DNA of 64,000 nucleotides, taken from NCBI GenBank assembly GCA_963693085.1, contig OY856413.1, positions 545,445,379 to 545,509,378 of the forward strand, read 5' to 3'. Below are positions 48,244 through 60,309 of this stretch, piece after piece. Within the stretch, counting starts at the first letter, position 1, and every line of letters starts with the position of its first letter. The notes below the pieces were generated by a model. It did no database searches, had not been told where the DNA came from, and saw nothing but the letters and a program-made list of their open reading frames with translations. A program made the translations under genes and the position numbers. Source of the stretch: Alisma plantago-aquatica. Lineage: Eukaryota; Streptophyta; Magnoliopsida; Alismatales; Alismataceae.

Positions 48244-49861
48244 ATGATGGCTACGGAATTGGTAGATAGATATTCGAAGATGAGGCTGACAGAGATAGAA
48301 GAAGAACCGATCGATATCCAAGCAAAAGAAGAGGACGATGGCCTGGAGCATATGGAGTTTACACTGGTAGCGAGACTATTAATAGAAAGGAGTTTCAATT
48401 TCTGGGCTATGCAGAGGACTATGATTCAAGCATGGGGACTGAAGGACAAGGTCCTCTACAAGAAGGTCGAAGCCGATGTTTTTATAATTCAGTTCTATGA
48501 TTGGCGAGACAAATGGAAAGTTATTGAAGGCACCGCAAGGAACTTCGAAAACCATTTACTGTTGTTCAAGGAGATCGCAAAGGAGGAGCAACCGTCATCG
48601 GTTAAACTAAACACAAGTCTATTTTAGGTGAGACTATACGGGCTACCTCTAGGGTACAAAGGAGAGAAAGCTACCCGTGAAATCACGGCAAGGGTGGGTG
48701 AGGTGAAGGTGGTGGATCATGATGAACTTGGCTGGGAGACCTCAACGAGGGTTCACATCTAGATTGATGTCACCAAACTGTTGCTACGAACACTGAGGAT
48801 TCGAACTAGTGGATGGGAGATAGCCAACATAGAAGTAAAGTATGAGCGCCTTTCTTTGCTCTACTATACCCACGGAAGATTAGGGCATAGGGAGAAAGAC
48901 TATTCGGAGGTAGAAGATGAAGAGAAGGAAGAAGGTCAGTGGGGTCCTTGGTTAAGGGAATCGCCAAGGAAACCAAGGATCAATGTATACGAAGAGATCT
49001 ACGGTGCTGGCTCGGTAAAGAAGACACTCAAGTTCCAACAACAACCTTCCTACACGGTATCGGGGGGCGACAAGGGGAGTGAAGCGGTAGCATCATCGAG
49101 GCAGGGGGCGAGGGCGAGGAAGTGAGAACGATGGATGGCGCATGGGTTATGGGACTGGAAAATCCTTGGCGGATGAGAATGCAGGGGAGGGTGATGTTGA
49201 GGTCATTTCGGGGTGGACGATGGGGAAGTCTCTACCAGAGTTGGGCGTCGAGGTTAGTAGTACCAGGGCGGATGAGGGGGAGGGTTTCACGAGGGAAAGG
49301 GAGAAGCTCTATTGGGAGGAGGAAGGTGAGTTTGGAGGTTGGATGTGTTACTCACTGTAGGAGCTCTTCATTCTCAGGGAGGTTGTTGCTATTCTGGAGG
49401 AGTCATCAGAGGTCGAGAATGATGGAGGAGGGACACGATCAGAGGTAAACAACACCTAAGTTGTGCAGATGAATATGAAGGAGAAGGGAAATGGGTTGCA
49501 CTCACATAGAGATGAACCAGTAATAACAAGAGCACATAGAAAATCAAATAAGATGGGTCAAAACAAGCAGCAAGCAAAGAAGAAGGAAGCAAAGGCAAAG
49601 AAGAAGCACAAAGCTTGGCTCTACAAAATGAGTAGGGGAGCTAGAATGGTCATTCCCGATAGTGAGGTAGCTTGGGAATCAGTAACTGGCAAAAGAGACA
49701 GAGACATGGACAGTGAGGACATGGACCTTGATGGACATACCATACAGATTGATACTGGGGAAAAAACAAGACAGCATGAGGTAGAGGATATAATCGTTGA
49801 TAGGGCAAGAAAAGCCCAAGTAGTGGTGGTTGGTATGGACCAACCCCGCGAAGGCCAATGA
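48244..49861 (+). pseudogene. LINE ORF1 protein, broken
   Basis: Starts MMATELVDRYSKMRLTEIEE (ATG 48244, second ATG 48247). DUF4283-type region: FTLVARLLIERSFNFWAMQR, FIIQFYDWRDKWKVIEGTAR, ENHLLLFKEI, then a TAG where LFWVRLYGLP is expected (Trp to stop), then VRLYGLPLGYKGEKATREIT. A second TAG precedes IDVTKLL. The zinc knuckle YYTHGRLGHREKDY has lost its Cys residues (family CYxCGRLGHxxxDC). After 49125 the phase shifts; the basic C-terminus is the 132-codon piece at 49463-49861 (KKKEAKAKKKHK). ORF1 ends in TGA that overlaps the ORF2 start (ATGA, 49858-49861). It would bind LINE RNA; this copy cannot. Confidence 0.85.
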
Positions 49862-51024
49862 AACTCCTACGTTGGAATTGTCAGGTAATGCGTGACCCTG
49901 ACAAGGCAACAACACTAAGATCATGGTGTTGGAGGGAGAGCCTGAATATAGTTTTCATCATGGAAACTATGGTAGCAGACACTAAGCTGGAGGAGGTGAA
50001 GAGAAGTTGTGGTTTTGTCAATGGAATTTGTATATCTAGTGTGAGGGGAAGGGGAGGAGTGGGATTTTGGTGGAAAGATGTAGAGGTGGAAATCAATAGT
50101 TATTCACAAAGACACGTGGAGTGCTTGGTGGATGAGGGCAGACATGGGAAGTGGAAGGCTATTGGTATTTATGGATGGGCAGACCAAGCAAATAAATTCA
50201 GGACGTGGGATCTTATGCGCAAAATTAAAAGGGGGGCTGAGATGTTAGTTCTTTTCTTTGGGGATTTTAATGAGATAGTATCCAACATGGAAAATCTGGG
50301 AGGACCACCAAAAGAGGAAAGAGTTATGCAGGGGTTGCGAGATGCTATTGATGATTGTGCTCTGTTTGATCTGGGCTATACTGGTAGTATTTACACTTGG
50401 AGACGGGGCTTGTCTATGGAGACACTGATAGAGGAGAGACTTGACAAAGTGTTGGCAGATCTAGAGTTGAGAAGGCAATACACGTACTGCAAGGTGATTC
50501 ATCTTCCCATCTACGAATCAGATCACGCACCTATCATCATCACTGCAGATAGAAGACAAGTGGAAAAAAAGAATTGGAAACATGAGTTCTTTGGCTTTGA
50601 ACCGGCTTGGGTTGTCGATGAGGAGTGCCAAGCTACTATCCACACAATATGGAACCACAGTAGTACGAAAGATTTGATTGGTGAGCTAAACAGATGCAGT
50701 GTTAACCTGAAGAAGTGGGCTGAGAAAAAATTCAAATTTAGAAGGAAAAAAATCCGGGAACTAGAGCAAGACCTTATGTCAGTGCAAGCTCAACCACCTG
50801 ATAATAGGATGCTGAGAAAGGTAGAACAAATTATGGAAGAACTACAATATTGGCTGCGGCACGAGGAGTCTTATTGGCACACTAGATCAAGGATGAATGA
50901 GATGAGGGAAGGTGACAGGAATACAACTTATTTCCACCAGAGAGCGTCATCTAGGAGACTAAGGAACAAAATTGAGGGCGTAAAAGATAACACTAGAATA
51001 TGGAGGATGGAGGAGGAGGAAGTC
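49858..51024 (+). CDS. LINE ORF2, endonuclease domain intact, truncated before RT
   Basis: Open for 389 codons to the LTR junction; the open frame then reads into the LTR to 51126, which is not native. The APE-type endonuclease (residues 1-230) has its catalytic set in order: LLRWNCQ (Asn), FIMETMVADTKLEEVKR (Glu), GIYGWADQANKFRTWDLM (Tyr region), FFGDFNEIVSN (Asp, Asn), YTWRRG, ERLDKVLADLELRR and ESDHAPIII (Asp-His). A linker with SYWHTRSRMNEMREGDRNTT then YFHQRASSRRLRNKI leads to where RT should begin. In a full element it nicks target DNA to prime reverse transcription. ORF1 overlaps by 4 bp, a common plant-L1 arrangement. Confidence 0.9.
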
Positions 51025-52862
51025 TGTAACGTCCCCGGATTTTCAACTTCTCAAAACCCCATGGAGATGAGAAGACAAAATCTGAAAACGTTAGCAATTA
51101 TATCAGCAAGCAATGCGGAAGCATAATTCGCATACATGAACATACAACCATAACATTTCTCAGCATTCAACATGTACATTATTACAACATGATTTATAAT
51201 TGTATATTGAAAGGGAATTTATACACAAGTCTAAACATGTATGCTAACTAGGATCTTAGACAATAGGTACAACCAATACAACTTGCTCACATCCTATTCT
51301 TTTATCCCATGCTAGCTATGAACCTAGAAAATATGAGAAACAAAAACATCAACAAAAGTTGGTACGTGAAATCAAAAGCTATACTATGCTGGCATATAAA
51401 ATACTCGAAATTGAAGAAAGAGAAAGGAAACATTATTTAAGGTACAGAATTAGGTAATCCCAAGTTATTAGTCACATTTAGAATGAATATGCATTACTAT
51501 GGTGGACTTAGCACATAATCACATAAATGGTGGGCCCTTCGCCATGTACCTTGTACTCTAGGGATCTCCCCATATAATGTGTACTGTAGGGAGGTGCTGG
51601 TCAACATTAAAGCTTTCCCTCTCTAATAGGGAGTTTAATGAGCACCACTAGTAACTACATTTCATTTATCCTCATTTATTTTCTTTTATATTTAAGGCGG
51701 AAAATTGTTAATATACATACATCTACATCCAACAATGTATTTCAAATACAAGCAAGCAAGTACATATATTTAACACCCAACAAATCTAGTCATATAATTA
51801 TATCCACGTACCTGAGTTCAGAAATTCCTCACATATCCATGATCATCTAGATAAACTGGTCATCACCCGATTTAAAGAAATTAATCATCATTAATATAGG
51901 TGCACCATATTCTTGGTATTTTAGGTCCAAATCAGGGTTTAGGCCAAACCTTGGTTCAAGCTGGTCTAAACTTGTGTTTGATATTTTTCTACTGACTAGG
52001 GTGTCATTTTAGAGGTCTGGTCCAATTTTTGTAGTTTTTTGATGACTGGTCTATTTTCTAGAATTAAAATAAGGTTAGAAAGCATTTAATTAGTCATTAA
52101 TAGAAAATGACTAGCTGTGATAATAATCAATTAGAATCCATAAATCCGTTTTAATCATAATTTGGATTCTAAAAGAATTTTCTGAGAATTTATGTGGACT
52201 GAAAGCAATTTATTATATCTAATGAAGCCTAAAAGGAGTATAATCATTTAAATCAGATATGATCAATAAATCTACTTCAATGGACTGAACTAGGGGTCTT
52301 ATTATAAAGGGTACATTTTTCTGAGTCCAATGCTATTTTGTGGGAATTTATCAGATATCGAAGATATTTATTTTGTATTTTCTAAGTTACATGTATTTCT
52401 GATGATGCAAAAGGGCTTTACCTTAATGGGAAATTACAGAGCCGTCAAATCAGCTTGGTCAGGGCTACAGATTGTCACCACGTTTCCTGTTAGGGGGAAA
52501 ATTGGACAACTTCACATTTGATCGGGGTGAATTGGTAGCCACTGGGTCGGTTGCCCACTCGCCCACTCATTCCCATCTGCCTGGTCGACCTTTCTGTGCT
52601 CGTCTTCCTCGACGTGTCCGCAGGGGGATCCCGCCTGAGCATAGCCACACAAGATGCCACTAGAGACTCCGTCTTCTTCCCTGGCCTCGGTGTGAGAAAG
52701 TGATACCTTTCTTGGCAGCGCAGTGGGGAAGGATTTTGGCCAGTGGTTTCCCTTGATGAATCTACTCTGAAGTTCCACGGTGGGCATGCGGTGGCAGAGC
52801 AGAGGCAAGATGGGATTGGGGACTCTATCTTGTGATTGCCTCGCCCTACTAAAACCCCCAAC
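51025..52862 (-). repeat. LTR of the 3-kb superfamily, minus strand, right edge uncertain
   Basis: The left edge TGTAACGTCCCCGGATTTTC is the complement of the LTR 3' end seen elsewhere (GAAAATCCGGGGACGTCACA). It resembles the LTR ending at 62356 in reverse (GCTAGCATGGGA, CTGAACTTAGGTATGTGGAT, GTTCATGTATGCG). The hairpin array is at 51566-51640 and a GC-rich block at 52470-52860. The right edge is set at CCCCAACA (52862) only because composition changes there; no target duplication to AAGTC (51020-51024) was found. Confidence 0.65.
51566..51640 (-). repeat. hairpin array in the 51-kb LTR
   Basis: CATTAAA/TTTAATG (51605-51611 and 51634-51640) enclose a 22-nt loop whose complement contains TCCCTATTAGAGAGGGAAAG. 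CTCCC/GGGAG (51566-51570 and 51589-51593) form the next hairpin. The first loop matches that at 61730-61749 (TCCCTATTAGAGAAGGAAAG) although its stem differs. Confidence 0.82.
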
Positions 52863-53864
52863 AAGCATTCATTGAACTAGATGATGCTATTTAGAGGTGG
52901 TGGGGGAGAAAGGTCATTGATATCCCAAATGAACTCAAGGCATGGAACAATCATCATGTCAACGTTCATTCACTTTATTTATCTCAGAGTAGATTGACGG
53001 AGATATGTATGACATCAATATCATATACTAATTCACATATGCGTGTGCACACCTATCTCAATCCTACTCATCAATTGGCCATGGATATCAAACTCCCTCA
53101 GGAGGGACAAATCCCATATCTATCAATCACCCCTCAAAAGCCCCATGTGTCAAAGCCACCCAATCATCACCTTTATAACAACCCATGTTTCAGGAGTACA
53201 TTTGATGATGTTAAAGTGTACCCAACGACATGTGTTGAGTGTACTGATCTCAGGTCAAAGAATCACACTCACCACCAACAATGTGAGAACTGACTATGAC
53301 TACCATGTCATGGTTCCATGTGTCAAACTCACGGTGGGTTTGTCTGGTACACTTGTTCTCTAACAAGTACCTATGTGTTTGGTTTGATATCTCCATATAA
53401 TGACTAATGAGATTCTGTCATCAACCAACACCACAATCTAGTCTTGTGTGTAATTGTTGTCTATCTACCTTCCACAATGACATCTGACTAGGGAAATAAT
53501 AAGAATGTACAAACTCTTAGCATCCATATGATCTCATCGTTCAGGTCCTGAACCTGAAAGCATACGTCATTGAGTACTGTCATTCTCTAGAAATTCAATA
53601 TGTTCTATCATTATCTCATATGACTGAACCAGAAAGAATTGGAAGCTTTCCTTTGATCTTAATCAAATCAATCTTAATGTATCCCACCAATCATCCCATG
53701 ATTGGCTCTCATGTCATACATACCAACACTACTGTGTCGGGGGATGGTTTCCCCCTTTCCTGATGCTGCGGTGGCGGCCACCACTGGTGAACCTGTGGAT
53801 GTCGAACGCCAAAGTCCCAACCAAGGACACGACCAACTATGGAGGTGTGTAATATGGCACCAAA
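52863..53864 (+). repeat. copia-LTR-like sequence
   Basis: No gene. The part 53080-53400 matches 41580-41920 in the same orientation. The overlapping open frames at 52994-53363 occur in two phases at once and are shadows. Confidence 0.5.
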
Positions 53865-55879
53865 TGTGATGGAGCATCCAATGATCTCGTCAAGGAGAGG
53901 AGCATTGCCTAATTTCTCATTGGAGCAAGGTCGTCAGACGACACACTTACAAAACATGGGAAGCGGAATCCCAGAGATGCGTCGAGCAAAACAAAGAGAG
54001 GAGACCATGCCCAGCTAAGTCGAACCTGTGGGCTTCCAGAAAATTGGGTCTAGATGCCCTTGAACTGGCTGGCTCAACTAGCACATAGGAACAAGGAGCC
54101 ACATCCTCTTACTGGTGCCACATGGTAGAGTTTGATTGGCTCAAATGTAATTATGAACTCAAAATCCCATAATATTCCTATATCTTAGATAATTCATAGA
54201 AAATAGCACAATTATCAGAAAAATACAAGTAAGGCATCAAAATGTTCAGAAAAATGCATAGAATAACATGGAACCATAAGTATTTTTATGCTTTTATAAT
54301 AGTGATATCATGCAAGATGTATTATACTTGTTTGATGGATAATAAATATTTTACGATTGTCTAAAATTATGATAATATGTCAGTAAATCCATAATTTTGT
54401 TTATAATGGATCTGATGTCAAAGATTATGATGTTGATGCACGAATCATGTATTTTGCTCCATATGGCTAATTAGGGCTAATAACCCTAATTAATATGGAA
54501 TAATTACAAGTATGCTCAATAAATATTGGAAACTCCAAAATATATTCATAACAATATATGGAACGTAATGTGAAACTAAAATATCAATCTTATGCACATA
54601 CTTCAGGATAATATGGTGATGACTCATAATATATGGGTTTGAAACCCTAATTGTAGAAACACATATTAATAAGGGTTAATATGTGCACATAATTATGTGA
54701 AATATTATTATCAGTTAATGAAGCCTAATTTTGGAACATAACTAGATTACTACATCAGTTAGATAATTCTAAAACAAGAAGGCAAGTATGGAAATGTCCA
54801 AATGAGATAAGTAAAACCCCAATGAACATGAGTAGGGTTAAGATGATGAGAATCTATGATAGTACATGATCTTGTCTTATTCAGGGGTTGAACAACATTG
54901 TAGTTGACATGAGGAATATATGATGATTAGGATATCTCTTTGGAAGGTATGTCATTACCTCTTACTTGGCTTATTATACAAAATGCTTGCATTATATGTG
55001 TAGGAAACACTTGGATATGATATTGGATAAAACACTTGTTCTTGTATGGTACTTTGGTTGATTTTCCATACTTATGTCTATGAACACATGAAACATAATA
55101 TACCTATTCGATTATATGAAAGCACTAAACTCTTTGGTAGTAAAATGCTTGGAGGTGACTTAACTCTATGGTAGTCGGTCACATTGTACATATAATCTAA
55201 CTCTTTGACAGTCGATTATAAAGGCCATAACCTTGAGCTCCTTGAGAGTCCAGAGAATGCATCAAAACCTTCGGCGGTCAAATGCATGGATATATAATGG
55301 AAAATGTGCTTAAAACATGTGTTCTCTTTTGTTAATAAACATTATTTTTCAGTGTATTCCTTTTTTTATATTCTTATGTTACTGCCAAGTATTTGCTTTT
55401 TCTTATTGCCAAGCTTAGTAATGAGAGGTATATAAAAATACACATAGGTGTACTCAGTACAATATTCTTGAATATTGTGATGTGTACAACATGTAATCTT
55501 TGTTTTAGGTTGTGGACATATGAACTTGAAGGACCAGGATAGTAGAGAGTTATGTAGCAAGCTGATGTATAGGTGGACCTGTTGTCTTAAGATCATGTTG
55601 TTTAGTGGTAGTACATGTATATGTAGAAGTTTGTTGTTCAATATGTAATATCAAATTTTGTAACAATTGATGTTGTAATTATATGTTGAATGATGAACAT
55701 GTGTTGTATGGTTTTATTATTGTTGATGTGCATGTGATAGTGTTGTTCCTTATGACTTCCTATGATTTTCTTCTTTTTAGTCTAGAGTGTGGTGTTTAAA
55801 TTGGGATTCTCACTAAGGTGAGGTTTCAATTTGGATGTCACACATCAAATTAAGTTTTAGTAAATCTGGGGGCGTCACA
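53865..55879 (+). repeat. LTR related to the LARD LTR, plus strand, left edge uncertain
   Basis: The right end GGGGGCGTCACA at 55879 and the last 1.7 kb align with the LARD LTR (for example AATTATCAGAAAAATACAAG, GCTTATTATACAAAATGCTT, GATGTCACACATCAAATTAA). TGTGATGGAG at 53865 matches the LARD LTR start, but the length (2.0 kb) is short and no flanking duplication was seen, so it may be a truncated LTR. The hairpin array is at 55119-55286. LINE sequence follows directly at 55880, so this is a solo or 3' LTR inserted in the LINE. Confidence 0.7.
55119..55286 (+). repeat. hairpin array, divergent version of the LARD array
   Basis: Stems AAGCA/TGCTT (55119-55149), GTGAC/GTCAC (55154-55181), TATAATC/GATTATA (55190-55219) and ATGCAT/ATGCAT (55256-55286) enclose loops such as TTAACTCTATGGTAGTCG and TAACTCTTTGACAGTC, relatives of the LARD loop TATCTCTTTGGTAAGCA. 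Every stem differs from its LARD counterpart, with matching changes on both sides. Confidence 0.82.
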
Positions 55880-55987
55880 TTTATAGAAGTGGCATTCAAA
55901 TCATTCGGTCTCGACGATTTATCTTCATTAGATTTCTTCACTATTTCATACATCTCCTCGTCACTAACTGGAATATATCAGTCCTCT
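55880..55987 (-). pseudogene. LINE ORF2 fragment, start of reverse transcriptase
   Basis: The minus-strand phase reads VED, stop, YIPVSDEEMYEIVKKSNEDK, then SSRPNDLNATSIN, matching the plant L1 block before RT motif 1 (PVTEEEIxxVVxxMxxDKAPGPDGFNAxF). It joins the LINE at 62357 once the solo LTR (55993-62356, ACTTG duplication) is removed, and is cut on its left by the LTR ending at 55879. Confidence 0.75.
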
Positions 55988-55992
55988 ACTTG

Positions 55993-58525
55993 TGTGATAT
56001 CCTAGAGTTGAGGGTTTTGTATCATTAAATCTATGTGGGAACAAGGACTAACATTTCCATGAAACCCTAGAATATGATTTTATATCTTGTAGAAAAAGAT
56101 GTGTGGATTGTTAGTGCAATGATGAGAATCATAATATAAACTGAATAAGTGTGTACAATTTATGGTTGAAGAGATAATGTAAATATTTACATAAGGTAGG
56201 TCACACGAACAATATATTGAGGATTAAAATGAGTAACTTGGTAATTATTTTGGAGCATATAATCCTTAGATTGTGCCTTATGAGGAATATATGTGAGTGG
56301 TCAAATACCTATAATTTATGCTTGTTTTAAATGAGTTATTGGAGCTGGCTATGATAGAACTATGTTGAAATTTCATCTTGTTAGGGGCTTGCAATTGAGA
56401 AATATTGATTTTTGAACTTTGATTGAATTATTAGGTTTTAGATGATTAGATAAAAGTTCAGTCTCCATTTTTTATGTCTCGCAACCAACCCCCACTGTAT
56501 AGATGGGTGAGACAGTTTAGCTATTTTTGATTGGGTAGATCGGTGCCCTATTGTCCAGTGGATAAAAAAAAACAACAAGATGCTCACCGTCTTCAACCTC
56601 CACAAGATGTGGGGTTGATAGCGTCAAAGGAGGAGGCCATCCCCATCCGCTATTATTGAGGCAAACATGATCTCAACTAAGTCTATAGATCTGCCTTTTT
56701 TGTAGGTTCCCAACCACATCCAAATGATGGTTTTTGCTGGGAAGAGGAGATTTCCAGTTCTTGAATTCACTATTGTCTCCACCCATCCCTAGGGGAGGTC
56801 ACACTTCACCATGATGGAGAAGAAGGTGACATCTGAAGAAAGTTGCTTCAAAAGGAAGCGAGTTTAGGGTAACAACTATAGCCACTATTGTTTGTTTTGG
56901 ATAGATCCTTGAGGCTCATCAAGGTGATAGGAGCCTTGAGGATCCATCAGTAGGAAAAAAGTAGGTCTCCTCCTCGGTTCGACGGGATTGAGTTCCTCTT
57001 TGTGGCTCCTCACAAGGCCACTTGTGGAGTAGGGGAGCTTTCCAGTAATATTGTGATAGAACTAAGTAGGTGGAGGCTCACGAAGAGAGTGTGAGTGAGT
57101 GGGAGAGATGAAGGGGCTGACCAGGCCATCCTTCACTGAACAAATTTCCAAGAACCCTGGGTTTCTAGATCCCTTTCCCTTCCTCCATCTTCATTGTGGT
57201 CACTCCTTGGCCATTGATTACAGTAGCTTCGAACTAGAGAGGATGTCTTGGGTAATCTAGGAAATGATGCCTCCAGGATGATGATTGAAGGTAGCCTTAG
57301 GATCGGTGGAGACCAAATGGGCGAAGTTTGAGCTTCAAAATCTGTCAGAGATCCTCCTCTTCTGGTGACTCCTATACTTGCAGGAACAATAGAAACATGA
57401 CATGTTACGAACCCAATTAGTCCCACCTCAGCTATATGGATAGCTAGAGAGGGTTGATATGCCTCAGGGCACTCCCCCAATCAAACCGGTCTTTTGGGGT
57501 GGATCATTTGGGTGTCTATCACTCAATCCCATTGAACTGAGGAGGACACCTACTTTTCTCCCGCTAATGGATCCTCAAGGCTCTGAGTACCTTGTTGAGC
57601 CTCAAGGATCTCTCCAAAACAAACCATAGTGGTTATACATGTTACCCTAAACTCCCTTCCTTCTGAAGCCACCTTCTTCAGATCTTGCCTTCTTCTTCAC
57701 CATGATAAGAGAGACCTCCCCTAGGGATTTGGGTGGAGATGACAATGAATTCCAGAATTGGAAATCTCCTCTTCCCAGCAAAAACCATGATCTAGATGTG
57801 GTTGGAAAGCTACGGAAAAGGCAGATCTATAGACTTAGTTGAGATCATGTTTGCCTCGCTAATAGCAGCTTGGGATGGCCTCCTTCTTTGATGCTATCAA
57901 CCCCACATCTTATGGAGTTTGAACATCGTGAGGGGCTTCTTGGATTTTTTTAATTCACTGGACAATATGGCAACGGGCTAGCCAATCCAAAATAGCTAAA
58001 TAGTCATGTACATCTATATAGTGGGGGTTGGTTGCATGACATAAAAAATGGAGATTGAACTTTGATCTAATAATCAAAAACCTTAATAATTCAATCCAAG
58101 TTCAAAAATAAATATTTCTCAATTGCAAGCCTCTAATAAGATGAGATTTCAACATAGTTCTATCATAGCCAGCTCCAATACTTCACTTAAAAAAAGCATA
58201 AATAATAGGTGTTAGACCACTCACATATATTTCTCATAAGGCACAATCTAAGGACAATATGATCCAAAATAATTACCAAGTTACCCATTTTAACCCTCAA
58301 TATATTGTTTGTGTGACATACCTTATGTAAATTTTTACGTTAGCTCCTCAACCATAAATTATGCACACTTAGTCAGTTTATATTATGATTCTCATCATTG
58401 CACCAACAATCGTCGCATCTTTTACTACCAGATATAAAATCATATTATAGGGTTTCATGGAAATGGTAGTCCTTGTTCCCACATAGATTCAATGATATAG
58501 AACCCATCAAGTCTAGGATATCACA
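55993..58525. repeat. 1-kb inverted repeat with a 0.5-kb spacer
   Basis: Arm 55993-56992 (starting TGTGATATCCTAG) is complementary to 57522-58525 with perhaps 10-15 percent difference. Shared blocks include CCATCCCCATCC-type text, GAGACCTCCCCTAGGG-type text, TTTTTGCTGGGAAGAGGAGATTTCC and CTATGATAGAACTATGTTGAAATTTCATCTTGTTAG, seen in reverse on the right. The match stops exactly at GGGATTGAG on both sides. Confidence 0.9.
56993..57521 (+). repeat. block G, first copy (direct repeat with 60310-60800)
   Basis: Starts TTCCTCTTTGTGGCTCCTCA and includes GAGAGTGTGAGTGAGTGGGA, GACCATCCTTCACTGAAC-type text and CTAGAGAGGATGTCTTGGGT. The second copy at 60310 has the same order. The frames on its minus strand (57480-57133 and 60801-60550) are similar only because the DNA is repeated; I see no gene. 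Confidence 0.88.
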
Positions 58526-60309
58526 TTCACTCCAGCTTATAAGGAATTTCATCCTCAAAATTTGACTAGTCTCGTACTTAAGAGAATACCACCAAGCCCA
58601 ACATCATATAGGTCACTAGTTCTAGGTGCCAGGGATACCATAACTTCTTAATGAACCCTAAGTTGTCATCTTAGAATATTTAAGCATGTAGAGTTTACCC
58701 GCCCCACATTATATAGGTTGAGGCGTCATTTTTTTATATAGGAATTGAAACATCACTTAGTATTAGTATTAACACGAAACTCTTATATTTTAGGATTTAC
58801 ATCCTCATAGTCCCTTAAAGATAAGGGTTTTGTTTCTTATATGAAGTTAAGGAGGTATGAATTAAGATTTCATCTTTCACCCTGCTCACCCATGTAAGGT
58901 GATATCAACAGTTCATGTCATTTATTATCAAAATTTTCACACTTAACATTATTATCATGATTCATAATCAACATCATACTAGAAATCCATTATTAGAGAA
59001 GGGGTACCTTTACATACTTTAATGTTATGATTTTCATCCCATTACGTAAGGGTTGTCATCAAACTAGGATCTTAGATTCAGAAGTTTTGAAGTTAAGAAC
59101 TGTATTATGTGTTCATTTAATCTATGATATAAAGATATATTTATTTCAAGATCAAATTTGTATCTTTTATGTATCATATGAAGGGCAAGAGAATATACTA
59201 AGTTAATCTGATGATTTCAAACTTATACATACCGCATATGTTGTAGAAGGAAGGATACCACACTAGGTCAAGCTTATCTGAGTGACTCTTCAAACATAAT
59301 CATCAATATAGTTCTGGTGAGGTTTCCAACATCATATATCAAAAAAGAGATAAGTAAGGAACAACATTTATTAGTATCTTATGCACAAGGAATTTTACTC
59401 TCAGAACCAGAGTATCATATATCACCTCATTTGTAGGTAATGATGAGATTCCCAAACATACATCACTCAAGCTTGGACCTAACTCAATCTATGATTGACT
59501 TTCTCATTGTGAGTCACCTACCAATCATTTTTTCCCAACTCTCCACATATAGGACTAAATCATGCAAAAGGACTCAACTCATCTACTCAGGAGTAACCCA
59601 GCTTAGGACAAATCATTTCACATATATCTCATATTTTTCATATGTTGTAGGGTAGGTCCTATGACCCTCTCCTTGTGGGTCTCACTCTCTATGAAGTTCA
59701 CCACATATTTTATCCTAACACGAGAGGTCCTCCTTTGTAAAAGAGCTTGAGGCTCACACTTATTCATTTTTTTCTTAGCTTAGCTCATCTTAAGTAAGAA
59801 AAGGGAATTTACTTTCATCGTCTAGACTTATTTTAGAATCTTCAAAATTAGATTCAGATCATATACAACTTAGATCCATATGAAGAACCTTATATCACTG
59901 GAGATAGAACTTAGATAAGATCATCCATGCTTATATCAACTATCATTCTATCTTCTACTCTTCGTATCACATATCTTGATAAGTTTTTAGACATCTAATC
60001 TAGACCTACACTCTCTTCTAGACTGATGTCAGTACCTTTCACTTAGGTCGCATGAACACTAACTACTCTCCAATGTGAGGGATGTATTTTTATATTTATC
60101 TATATATAATAAATTAATATATAGTTTTTCATCTAAGAAGTTAGACGTCAGAAAAAAACTGTCGAGGCTTGAGCCAATTGGAAAACAAAACCAAATCAAC
60201 AAAATGAGTGTCCCACACATAGTAGATGGTCTAGTCCCATGTCACCTAGTGAAATGGTGAGAACAAAGTATAGACTAGTGTAGATACCCAATACATATGA
60301 GCTCTATAT
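58526..60309 (-). mobile_element. inverted internal fragment of a LARD-type element with PPT
   Basis: On the minus strand it ends TCAAATTTTGAGGATGAAAT, then TCCTTATAAGCTGGAGTGAA, a PPT directly before the LTR start TGTGATATCC at 58525. Upstream it matches the LARD interior at 29350-29680 (CTACACTAGTC, CTACTATGTGTGGGACACTC, GACATCAGTCTAGAAGAG). The 5' LTR and primer site are missing, and no coding sequence is present. Confidence 0.82.

Larger units (their letters stand above)
48120..51024 (+). mobile_element. LINE (plant L1), 3'-interrupted
   Basis: A GC-richer 5' leader, ORF1 and the first half of ORF2 lie in order; the element is cut at 51024 by an LTR whose edge TGTAACGTCC starts at 51025. 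No reverse transcriptase from this copy was found beyond the LTR. It is better preserved than the LINEs at 9080 and 62357. Confidence 0.88.

Noticed and set aside
49389..49924. Minus-strand frames opposite the LINE
   Set aside because: Shadows of ORF1 and the start of ORF2.
51020..52867. Target duplication AAGTC for the LTR at 51025
   Set aside because: The bases after the possible right edge (AGCAT) do not match, so the right edge stays uncertain.
52490..52868. Overlapping 118- and 124-codon minus frames
   Set aside because: Two phases open over the same GC-rich LTR block; typical of composition, not a gene.
53674..53877. 67-codon minus frame
   Set aside because: Short, GC-rich LTR-type sequence without motifs.
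57133..57480. 115-codon minus frame similar to one at 60550-60801
   Set aside because: Similarity follows from the duplicated LTR block G, with substitutions spread over all codon positions as far as I can judge.
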